Positions 16,687 through 25,100 of a stretch of 64,000 nucleotides of DNA are shown here, in pieces. Source of the stretch: Archaeoglobus sp. (GTDB lineage: Archaea; Halobacteriota; Archaeoglobi; Archaeoglobales; Archaeoglobaceae); assembly GCF_017656475.1 (NCBI RefSeq), contig NZ_JACDNT010000005.1:18496-82495 (forward strand), given 5' to 3'. Position numbers and translations under genes: made by a program. Below the pieces are notes generated by a model that saw nothing but the letters and a program-made list of their open reading frames with translations, had not been told where the DNA came from and did not search any database. Each line of letters opens with the position of its first letter. Within the stretch, counting starts at the first letter, position 1.

Positions 16687-19033
16687 AATCAACAAAAACG
16701 GAGAAAAATACTTTCAGACACTGGAAGGTCATACGGTAGACGCACTCAAAATACTGAAGATATACATTAAAAGAAATCGTGAAATAGTAGATCAGTTCTG
16801 TGAAAGATGGAAACTAAATAAAGAAAAATTTCTAAGAAATCTTTTTCTGACTGTTTATCTGCACGACATCGGCAAATTAACCAAGGAGTTCCAGCAAAAC
16901 ATAAGGCAGAACAGAAGATCGCAAAGGTATCCTCACGCATACTATGGATTCTTTCTGCTCCACGATTCCTTTACCGACACGATTATTGATGTCCCTATAG
17001 AACTTGCCCCTATTTTAGGGCATCATACGCAGCTTTACGACAATCTTTACTCAGATTATAACCAATTCGAAAAACCAACTTTTCTGGAAGAGGAGATCAG
17101 AAAGTTTGTATCAGATGCAGCAAGAATATACAAAGAACTGGGTTTTGATGAATTTTTCAAATTCGACGGCTTCACTCTTAATGACATCCCGAAATTTAGC
17201 TGGAATGGTATCGAGAAAGCTCGGAAGAGGTTTGTCAGGAAAATAAATATGTACGTGAAGGAAAATAAAGATTGGGAGCGAGTGAAGTCAGTGTTCTCAT
17301 ACATCTTTGCAATACTCCAGACATGCGATGATTACGCAAGTGTTGGCTTCAGAAAATTCGTTGAGAATGGCAAGGAAAAGGGAGGCGTTTTTGGCGCGGT
17401 TCTTAAAGACGAGGATGCAGGTGAATATGTTCCTGTACTGCAAATAGATGACCCTGTAAAAGCGGTTCTTGGAGACAGAGAGCCCTATGAATTCCAGAAA
17501 AAGGTAATGAGCTCGGGAAAGTTCGTAACTTTATTTGCACCGTGCGGGAGAGGTAAAACCGAAGCGGCACTTCTATGGGCTCTCAATATTCTCAAGAAGC
17601 ATAAAAGAAACAAGATTATCTTTGCGATGCCAACTCAAACTACAAGCAATGCAATGTATGATCGTTTTATTCACGATTTCAAATTTGGAAAAGAAAATGT
17701 TGGACTTTATCATGGAAGAAGTTTTATTAAACTAAGAGATGAGCTTAAAAAGGAAAAAGAAGAAGAATTTGATGAGGAAAAAGATGCGGAAGAGCTCAGA
17801 AGCGAGACTTTTAAGGGGAATATTTTCTTCAAGCCAGTAACCATCACAACTGTAGACCATCTGATTTACTCATTCGTTAAGGGCTTCAGCCAAGCAGATT
17901 TTGCTTTTGGCAACTTACAAAACGCAGTTATCATTTTTGATGAAGTACACTACTACGAAAAGTACACTCTGGAGCACTTACTCGCTCTCTTCAAACTCCT
18001 GAGAAAAATGGACATTCCACACTTGGTAATGTCGGGAACACTTCCAGAATTTATGCTCAAAAAACTTCATGATTATGAACATGTAGTCGACTGGGAAGGA
18101 TTGAAATTCCAGCCGTTTAAAATTGAACTGGATGGAGAGACAATATTTGATAGTGAGGTATTGGAAGAAATTGCAGAAAATTATCGAAAAGGGTTAACGC
18201 AATTTGTGATTCTGAATACTGTAGAGCGGGCTAAGGATCTCTACAAGAAATTAAAGGAGAAGCTAAAGGAGTCCTTTAACCAGCCGAATATTATGCTTTA
18301 TCACTCTCAGTTTACGTATGATGACAGAATAAAAAAGGAGAACGAGATTTATCAAAGAATTAAGCAAAAACCTTTCGTTCTTGTTGCTACGCAAGTTATA
18401 GAAATCTCACTTGACATTTCATGCGATGTTATGCATTCAGAGCTTGCTCCACCCGACGCTCTTGGCCAAAGGGCAGGAAGACTCAACAGAAAGGGAAAAT
18501 TCTGGAAGAATGAAGTGGAACACAAACTGAAAATTTACATACCAGAAAATCACCTACCATACGATGAAAAATTAATCAACAAATCTAGAGAGATTATTGT
18601 GAATTACCAGAAGCCAGTGAGTTATAAAGAAATAAAAGAGCTGTGTGACCTTGCTTATGCAGAATATGAGCTCGGAAAAAGCGACCTCCTTATATTTTTC
18701 AAAAAATGCGCTGTGTTCGGTGAGCACTGGAGAAAGGTTGCAACTGAAAGCGAAGAAGGATTGAGATTTAAAGTTAGAGAAGAGAATGTTCAGTATGTAG
18801 ACGTTATTCCGGAATGTATTTTTGAAGAGAGTAGAGATAATGCCTTGAGAGTTCAAAATACGGCTAAAATACCACTTTACTATTTACTAGAGGATTTAAA
18901 CTCTGGTGGTGGAGCCTTCTATCTCTATGAGACGCCGGAAAGGAAAAGAGCGTTCTGGATTTGCAGATACCCGTACAGCTATGAAATAGGGTTTGATTAT
19001 GGTGTAAAAACTGATAATCTGAATATACTTTGA
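16658..19033 (+). CDS. cas3: Cas3 nuclease-helicase (HD + DExH)
   Basis: From the TTG at 16658 the protein has 791 residues. An N-terminal HD nuclease domain shows EGHT (H25) and LHDIGK (H69-D70). The superfamily 2 helicase follows: Walker A APCGRGKT around 294-301, DEVH at about 428-431, SGTLP, and motif VI QRAGRLNRKG at about 604. Cas3 is recruited by Cascade to unwind and degrade the non-target strand. The TTG has a GGTGA Shine-Dalgarno five bases upstream; ATG 16628 and GTG 16649 are alternatives. The 3' end abuts a vapC fragment on the opposite strand. Confidence 0.9.
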   Translation: MKFLPIAKLEINKNGEKYFQTLEGHTVDALKILKIYIKRNREIVDQFCERWKLNKEKFLRNLFLTVYLHDIGKLTKEFQQNIRQNRRSQRYPHAYYGFFLLHDSFTDTIIDVPIELAPILGHHTQLYDNLYSDYNQFEKPTFLEEEIRKFVSDAARIYKELGFDEFFKFDGFTLNDIPKFSWNGIEKARKRFVRKINMYVKENKDWERVKSVFSYIFAILQTCDDYASVGFRKFVENGKEKGGVFGAVLKDEDAGEYVPVLQIDDPVKAVLGDREPYEFQKKVMSSGKFVTLFAPCGRGKTEAALLWALNILKKHKRNKIIFAMPTQTTSNAMYDRFIHDFKFGKENVGLYHGRSFIKLRDELKKEKEEEFDEEKDAEELRSETFKGNIFFKPVTITTVDHLIYSFVKGFSQADFAFGNLQNAVIIFDEVHYYEKYTLEHLLALFKLLRKMDIPHLVMSGTLPEFMLKKLHDYEHVVDWEGLKFQPFKIELDGETIFDSEVLEEIAENYRKGLTQFVILNTVERAKDLYKKLKEKLKESFNQPNIMLYHSQFTYDDRIKKENEIYQRIKQKPFVLVATQVIEISLDISCDVMHSELAPPDALGQRAGRLNRKGKFWKNEVEHKLKIYIPENHLPYDEKLINKSREIIVNYQKPVSYKEIKELCDLAYAEYELGKSDLLIFFKKCAVFGEHWRKVATESEEGLRFKVREENVQYVDVIPECIFEESRDNALRVQNTAKIPLYYLLEDLNSGGGAFYLYETPERKRAFWICRYPYSYEIGFDYGVKTDNLNIL

Positions 19034-19059
19034 CGGGCATCAACCACGATCTTTTCCAT
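19034..19059 (-). pseudogene. 5' stub of a VapC-type PIN toxin
   Basis: Directly overlapping the vapB-like gene, an ATG at 19059 begins MEKIVVDA, the standard opening of VapC PIN-domain toxins up to and including the first catalytic aspartate. After eight codons the sequence passes into the antisense of cas3's 3' end and the match stops. So the toxin has been cut off at the cas3 junction near 19035, presumably by the rearrangement that brought the two halves of the locus together. Confidence 0.55.
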
Positions 19060-19192
19060 ATCTACCCTCTCTAAACTCTCTTACTATCTCCTCAGCTTTA
19101 ACCTCACCTCTACTCTTCTTTCTCACTATCTCTCTTTTATGAGTGTCGCTTTCGCTCTTAAAGCTTGAAATCTCATCGCTCTCGGACATCAT
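19040..19192 (-). CDS. VapB-like antitoxin, orphaned
   Basis: This 50-residue reading frame encodes a short, charged protein whose second half, RREIV-like KREIVRKKSRGEVKAEEIVREFREGRYGKDRG, resembles archaeal VapB antitoxins that end in YGKDR just before a VapC gene. Its stop lies inside the first codons of the vapC stub, the overlap expected for a vapBC pair. It begins 8 nt after the mntA-like remnant, so hepT-mntA-vapB-vapC read as one leftward string downstream of cas2. It has no complete toxin partner here. Confidence 0.55.
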   Translation of the reverse strand: MMSESDEISSFKSESDTHKREIVRKKSRGEVKAEEIVREFREGRYGKDRG

Positions 19193-19200
19193 TTGCCCCC

Positions 19201-19622
19201 TCACCTCTTTGGCCTCATTATCTTCTCCAGCTTTTTACACCTCTCAATCGCTCTAATCTTTTCTTCAAGGGTTTCGTGATAGCTGATCCTGTGTTTCACG
19301 TTATCCCAAATCTTTCTCCAGTAGTAGAAGTATTCGGAAATCTCAAGCTCATCTCCAAACAGAACAATATAGTCATCCATAACCGAGGCCTTTACCTTGA
19401 TGGGCAGCAGCTCAAATACTCTCAGATCATATGGGGTCTGGTAAGAACGAACAGTTTCTTCTGAATTTCCACATTTTTCTTCCTATCTCTGATCCTCGTA
19501 ATCACTGCAACATCAATATCTGATCCCTCTCTGAACTCTCCGGTAACGTACGAGCCGAAAATAACAGCTTCAAAATCTGAAATTGCTCTGAGATCCTCTC
19601 TTACCTTCTCAAGGCAGGACAT
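19201..19622 (-). pseudogene. MntA-like antitoxin nucleotidyltransferase, frameshifted
   Basis: The first frame (ATG 19622) has the nucleotidyltransferase motif FGSYVTGEFREGSDIDVAVI and stops at 19422 after 66 residues. The rest of an MntA protein continues in another frame: YQTPYDLRVFELLPIKVKASVMDDYIVLFGDELEISEYFYYWRKIWDNVKHRI, ending at 19201. The shift lies around 19440-19452 and is not in a long homopolymer. The intact ancestor would be about 139 residues. It overlaps hepT by 14 nt, the standard hepT-mntA arrangement. In studied pairs MntA AMPylates HepT to neutralise it. Confidence 0.75.
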
Positions 19623-19982
19623 TCTCCACCCTCTTTACGAATTCTACCAGAATTTCTTTCACCTCTTCTACTGAACTTAGAACGAGCTGTTTGTCCACTT
19701 TGTTGTATCTGTGAACCAGCCAGTTTCTCAGCCCGTTGCACATTTTGAGCTTCTCGGTCAGTCTCTTATCAATCACTCCAATCTCGTGCAGTATCTCTAT
19801 ATTTTGTGTAGTCATCCTCAACCCCTTTTTCCAAGATCTTTAACAAGCATTGCGGAAATATCCATGGCTGATTCTATTGCCGTTAGGAGGTTGTAGAAGG
19901 TTCCGCTGATCTCTATTGGTTTTTCAGGGTTTTGTGGAATCTCATTCAAAGCTTCGATGATGTACCCGATTTTTTCTTGTAC
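19609..19982 (-). pseudogene. HepT-like HEPN toxin, frameshifted and lacking a start
   Basis: The 3' part encodes LRMTTQNIEILHEIGVIDKRLTEKLKMCNGLRNWLVHRYNKVD..., containing RNWLVHRY, the RX4HXY active site of HepT RNases. The N-terminal part (QEKIGYIIEALNEIPQNPEKPIEISG ... SAMLVKDLGKRG) lies in another frame. The frames break at the CCCC/TTTTT run at 19822-19830. I find no in-frame ATG, GTG or TTG upstream of about 19980, so the start has probably been lost as well. The catalytic residues survive but a functional toxin is unlikely. Confidence 0.7.
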
Positions 19983-20036
19983 TGTTCTTTGTTTTGTTTG
20001 TTTTATATTTTACTGTATTTGAAGTTTGGGCATTGC

Positions 20037-20300
20037 TCAGATTATTTCATCCATGCTGCTCTTCTCCATCCCCAAAACTTCTCTCTTCATCGCGTCAGCA
20101 CTCCTAAGCCTGTAAATAACAACCATGTCCTCCTCCTCGTTTATAATCTCCCTCAGCCCCATCTTGACTTCCTCAAGGTCGGCCTGCGTGAGCTCGCCCT
20201 CAAACAACGAATTCTGAATCCAGTTCAGGTGCTTCCTGAGAAACTTCTTTACCTTATTCACTCTATCAACATTGACATCGTAGGCGATTATCACATACAT
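20037..20300 (-). CDS. cas2: CRISPR adaptation protein Cas2
   Basis: The 87-residue protein begins MYVIIAYDVNVDRVNKVKKFLRKHLNWIQNSLFEGEL, the Cas2 ferredoxin-fold strand with the conserved YDV aspartate, then NSLFEGELT. It bridges two Cas1 dimers in the spacer-integration complex. The start follows the cas1 stop after one base, so the two are translated together. About 50 nt downstream lie the hepT-mntA remnants on the same strand. Confidence 0.94.
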   Translation of the reverse strand: MYVIIAYDVNVDRVNKVKKFLRKHLNWIQNSLFEGELTQADLEEVKMGLREIINEEEDMVVIYRLRSADAMKREVLGMEKSSMDEII

Positions 20301-20301
20301 A

Positions 20302-21270
20302 CTACCACCACATCACGAAAGGTTTGTATTTCTCGGCATTCAAGATGTGCTTAACGAGCTTGTAGCACTCCAGCCTTATCAACCGCTGATAGGAGACTTT
20401 TCTGCCAAGCGTTCTGTGCTTTATGGTCCTCTCAAGCCTATCGTTGAAAGCCTTTAGAAATTTCTTTTTTCCGCTCTCACTCAGAAGAACGCCCCTGAAC
20501 TCTTCATCAAAATCCCCTTCACCGACCATTTTCTTGTTGACGAGAGAGATGACAAGTCTGTCCACGAGTAGAGGCTTAAAAATCTCCGCAATGTCAAGCG
20601 AGAGGCTGAACCTCCTCTCAGAAGGTTCGTGAAGATAGCTAATTGCCGGATGGAGCTGGGTGTGGTAGATTTCTGTCAGGACTGCAGAGTACAGAAGAGA
20701 ATTTCCGAAGCTGATCATGGCGTTAACCTCGTTCTCCGGCGGCTGCCTGCTCCTCCTCTCGAACTTCATTCCGGTCAGAATGTTATCGAACTTTGAGTAG
20801 TATTCCGTCCTTGCTGCAGCCTCAATTCCCATCACCTCCTCTACGCTCTCTGCCTCTCCAAGTCCTTGAAGAGCTGAAATCACTCCTGCATCATCCTCCC
20901 CACTCCTCCTCAGCACACGTGCCATGTTCATTATACTGCCCTCAACGAACGCCTTTGCCAAATATAGCCTCTTCTCCCTGTCAAGGTAGTGCTCCGCCTG
21001 CCTCACCACCACTTCACCCGAAATTAGACTCTCTCTGGGGTAAAACGAGCCGGTATAGTAGCCGTGTCTGTTGAAGAAGTGCACGCATACACCCTCCTTA
21101 GCCAGATAGTTTAAAGCTTGAGAGGTTACGGTAAGCGAGCCGAGAGCGTATATGGCGTATATTGAGCTTATCGGAATCGGTCTCCTCTCTTCAGTACTCT
21201 CAAAGTATATCGTGTTCTCCTTTCTTCTTAGTTTTCCGTCAGAAACTATATAGAAGTTCTTCTTCCTCAT
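20302..21270 (-). CDS. cas1: CRISPR integrase Cas1
   Basis: The 322-residue protein has the Cas1 N-terminal beta domain ([21 protein letters not shown] ... [20 protein letters not shown]) and the helical catalytic domain. The metal ligands are visible as E150 ([12 protein letters not shown]), H214 ([24 protein letters not shown]) and D226 in the same stretch. It integrates new spacers at the leader end with Cas2. It sits between cas4 and cas2 and is transcribed away from the leader. Nothing suggests damage. Confidence 0.95.
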   Translation of the reverse strand: MRKKNFYIVSDGKLRRKENTIYFESTEERRPIPISSIYAIYALGSLTVTSQALNYLAKEGVCVHFFNRHGYYTGSFYPRESLISGEVVVRQAEHYLDREKRLYLAKAFVEGSIMNMARVLRRSGEDDAGVISALQGLGEAESVEEVMGIEAAARTEYYSKFDNILTGMKFERRSRQPPENEVNAMISFGNSLLYSAVLTEIYHTQLHPAISYLHEPSERRFSLSLDIAEIFKPLLVDRLVISLVNKKMVGEGDFDEEFRGVLLSESGKKKFLKAFNDRLERTIKHRTLGRKVSYQRLIRLECYKLVKHILNAEKYKPFVMWW

Positions 21271-21274
21271 TCTA

Positions 21275-21781
21275 TCACCCTACAAAGCAGAATTCAAAAT
21301 AGGCGCACTTCCTGCAGTGCTTTTTCCTTACAGGCTTAGGCATCTCCTTGTTTTTCTTCAACTCATCGATTTCTTCCAGAATTTTCTCCAAATCTCTTAG
21401 CTTCTCCTCGTCCAGCTCGACGTTCAAGACTTCCTTACTCTTTGGATACGTAATTCTCCCCTTAGCAGATATCCCGAGATTTGAAAGGTAAAAGAGGTAG
21501 TAGAGCATCTGAAAAACATCTGCCTTCTCCATTGATTTTGCCTTCTTCACTTCCTGAATCTCAAGCTCATTTCCCTTCCTAACAACATCTATTGCTATTG
21601 GCCCAATCCGGACATCCTTTCTGTCCCTCTGGTAAAATTCCTTATGGACGAGCTTTCCAAGCTTTACTAGATCGCTTTCCCTCTCCAAATTCACGTTGTG
21701 GCTGAAAAGCCACAGTTTGGTTTTGCACACGAAATAGTAGTTAACCTCCACTCCTCTGATATACATTTCATCAATCATCAC
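21275..21781 (-). CDS. cas4: Cas4 Fe-S exonuclease
   Basis: The 168 residues include the first cysteine ([12 protein letters not shown]), the RecB-like nuclease core ([39 protein letters not shown]) and the C-terminal cysteine cluster [11 protein letters not shown], which with the first Cys forms the Fe-S site. Cas4 trims prespacers and selects those with a correct PAM. It is the promoter-proximal gene of the leftward adaptation operon, whose promoter must lie in the leader region shared with the array. Confidence 0.92.
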   Translation of the reverse strand: MMIDEMYIRGVEVNYYFVCKTKLWLFSHNVNLERESDLVKLGKLVHKEFYQRDRKDVRIGPIAIDVVRKGNELEIQEVKKAKSMEKADVFQMLYYLFYLSNLGISAKGRITYPKSKEVLNVELDEEKLRDLEKILEEIDELKKNKEMPKPVRKKHCRKCAYFEFCFVG

Positions 21782-22169
21782 AAAATTAATCTGTGCTGTA
21801 CAATAAATAGCTTACCACTAATACTTTTGGCTGTTAAAGGGTGCTTAGAAAAGGTTTAATTCTAGAAAACAAGTGTCTGAGCCGGTCGCAAAATGATTTA
21901 TTTCTGAATTTTATTGTATACATTTTTAGTTTTTATTTCCTTTGCTTTGAAAATGAGGTGGTCTGAGTTTTATTGTTATGCTTACCCATGCTGATTTAAC
22001 TCTAATTTCGCTAAAGAGTGGTTTGGTCATCCCAAATTGAAATAGGTCTTCAGAATAAAAATCGCACATCATTATAAACAACCTGCAACTTTAAAGATAC
22101 GCGATTGTATATAAACTAAAGGAGGAACAAGAAACCTTTAAATTAGAAATGGAGAAAATATTACTGATT
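21782..22169 (+). promoter_or_regulatory. CRISPR leader and array promoter
   Basis: This 388-bp AT-rich noncoding stretch separates cas4 from the first repeat. TATATAAA at 22108-22115 would place transcription start near 22138, about 30 nt before the first repeat, giving rightward transcription of the array. Homopolymer-like and T-rich tracts at 21890-21960 are typical of archaeal leaders. The divergent promoter for cas4-cas1-cas2 should lie near 21800. No open frame of note is seen. Confidence 0.75.
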
Positions 22170-25100
22170 GTTGAAATCAGACCAAGATGGGATTGAAAGC
22201 GGTTGATACAGCATACTCGGCGGATGATAGAGCACCAGTTGAAATCAGACCAAGATGGGATTGAAAGCTTTATAACGAAGAAAATACAACAGAAGCACAA
22301 GCTTGTTGAAATCAGACCAAGATGGGATTGAAAGTCATCTCTCCTAAGGAAATCAAGTCTTATCTCAATGACGTTGAAATCAGACCAAGATGGGATTGAA
22401 AGTTGATCAGGTCTGTCGTCGAAGGCACTGACACTACAGTGTTGAAATCAGACCAAGATGGGATTGAAAGTTGACAAAAGAGCAAAAGATGGTGGCAAAG
22501 GCTATAGTTGAAATCAGACCAAGATGGGATTGAAAGTTCTTTGCATCACTATGAATCCCTAAATACGAAGCTACTATATGTTGAAATCAGACCAAGATGG
22601 GATTGAAAGTTTATCCACGTAGCACTGTTTATTGTCCCGTTGTTCCCGTATCCAGTTGAAATCAGACCAAGATGGGATTGAAAGTAGGTCTTATAGCCCT
22701 CACCCTCCAAAGCCCGGTATGATTTCCGCTACACTACGTTGAAATCAGACCAAGATGGGATTGAAAGTTCCAAGCACCATTCGATGCAAACGTGTCTCCG
22801 ACGGTTGAAATCAGACCAAGATGGGATTGAAAGATTAACGGTCTAAAAGTATCTAACAAACTACGCAATACGTTGAAATCAGACCAAGATGGGATTGAAA
22901 GGAGTCTAATTCTATTTTTTAGAGGTGTGAGGGATGGGTTGAAATCAGACCAAGATGGGATTGAAAGTTGCGGGGCTGATTGTGCCACTCTCACCTTCAA
23001 GGTTGAGTTGAAATCAGACCAAGATGGGATTGAAAGTAATTCAAAGTCATCTGTCATTTAAGCCCCTCCTTTGTTGAAATCAGACCAAGATGGGATTGAA
23101 AGGACGACGTTTACGGACATGGCACAGAGTGCACGTCAGTTGAAATCAGACCAAGATGGGATTGAAAGGAGCGTCAGATTGGCATCATCGGCTAAAGGTG
23201 GAGTGTTGAAATCAGACCAAGATGGGATTGAAAGTCGCCTGAATCTCCTCAAGAGTTACGTACATTTCCAAGTTGAAATCAGACCAAGATGGGATTGAAA
23301 GTACCCTCTCGCTGATCTGTTCGGACTCGAGCTCGGGTTGAAATCAGACCAAGATGGGATTGAAAGGATACTCGCAAAAATCGCATTCCTCTGAGCCGCA
23401 GGTTGAAATCAGACCAAGATGGGATTGAAAGGACAATCAGGCTATCTCATGGGGAGACCCACTTTGGTTGAAATCAGACCAAGATGGGATTGAAAGGTCT
23501 AAAGTTAGAGTTATTTCTCTATCATCACTCAAAACAGTTGAAATCAGACCAAGATGGGATTGAAAGAAGCTCCTCCCGTATCGGTAAGGAGCAGGGCAAC
23601 GTGTTGAAATCAGACCAAGATGGGATTGAAAGAGTGCCTGCAAAGCTACAAGTAGTGGTGCAATAAAGTTGAAATCAGACCAAGATGGGATTGAAAGAGC
23701 TTTTGAAGAGGTCGTAAATCTCACCCATAGAGCGTTGAAATCAGACCAAGATGGGATTGAAAGCAGAAACTGGTTCTAGCTCAGGTGCAAGAGGTGAACA
23801 TGTTGAAATCAGACCAAGATGGGATTGAAAGGAGTTTTAAGCCACTCGTTTAAGCTCATTACGGTGTTGCATGTTGAAATCAGACCAAGATGGGATTGAA
23901 AGAGTTTACGGCATGATGGACATTGTATACCCGTTAATTGTTGAAATCAGACCAAGATGGGATTGAAAGAGAAGATAGTGTACGTGGTGTATGGGTCGAA
24001 AAACGGTTGAAATCAGACCAAGATGGGATTGAAAGAAAGAAACTTCTCGACCATTAGTGTTTTCCTAACTTCGTTGAAATCAGACCAAGATGGGATTGAA
24101 AGCAAGGATGAACGCAATTTCATGCTCGGCAGGCCAAGCGGTTGAAATCAGACCAAGATGGGATTGAAAGCCTTGATCAAGTGGATGAAGTCTTTGGGTT
24201 GATCATAGGTTGAAATCAGACCAAGATGGGATTGAAAGGTGATTCTGATACTCATCGTTGTAGGGTTCGTCACGGGACTCTTTGGTTGAAATCAGACCAA
24301 GATGGGATTGAAAGGTTGTAGAGAAGTATAACATCCAAGAGCCGATCTTTGCAACCAAGTTGAAATCAGACCAAGATGGGATTGAAAGCCAAATACAAGA
24401 AAATCGCTCTTGCCGCCCTTCTCATCGTTGAAATCAGACCAAGATGGGATTGAAAGGTTGTAGAGAAGTATAACATCCAAGAGCCGATCTTTGCAACCAA
24501 GTTGAAATCAGACCAAGATGGGATTGAAAGCCAAATACAAGAAAATCGCTCTTGCCGCCCTTCTCATCGTTGAAATCAGACCAAGATGGGATTGAAAGAG
24601 TTAACTTTATCTGGCTTCATATCTCCGCTTATTTGCGTTGAAATCAGACCAAGATGGGATTGAAAGACAAACTTGATTCCATATTTTTGCGCATAGTATT
24701 CACGTCTATGTTGAAATCAGACCAAGATGGGATTGAAAGGCTCTTCTCTGTTCACATCTGGTTGCGGAGCTAACCGTTGAAATCAGACCAAGATGGGATT
24801 GAAAGGACGTGCTTGTTGAACCAGTCGTATTCAGAGGCTCCGAGTTGAAATCAGACCAAGATGGGATTGAAAGCGAGCCGAGGCTCCAGAACTCCTCGCT
24901 GATATCTTCGTTGAAATCAGACCAAGATGGGATTGAAAGTCCGTCCGCGTCGACTTCATCCTCTTCGGCTTCCTGCTGTTGAAATCAGACCAAGATGGGA
25001 TTGAAAGTTTTTATCAACTAGAGCTAATATCCTTACTTACAGCTATAGCTAGTTGAAATCAGACCAAGATGGGATTGAAAGACTTCAAGGAGCTTCAACT

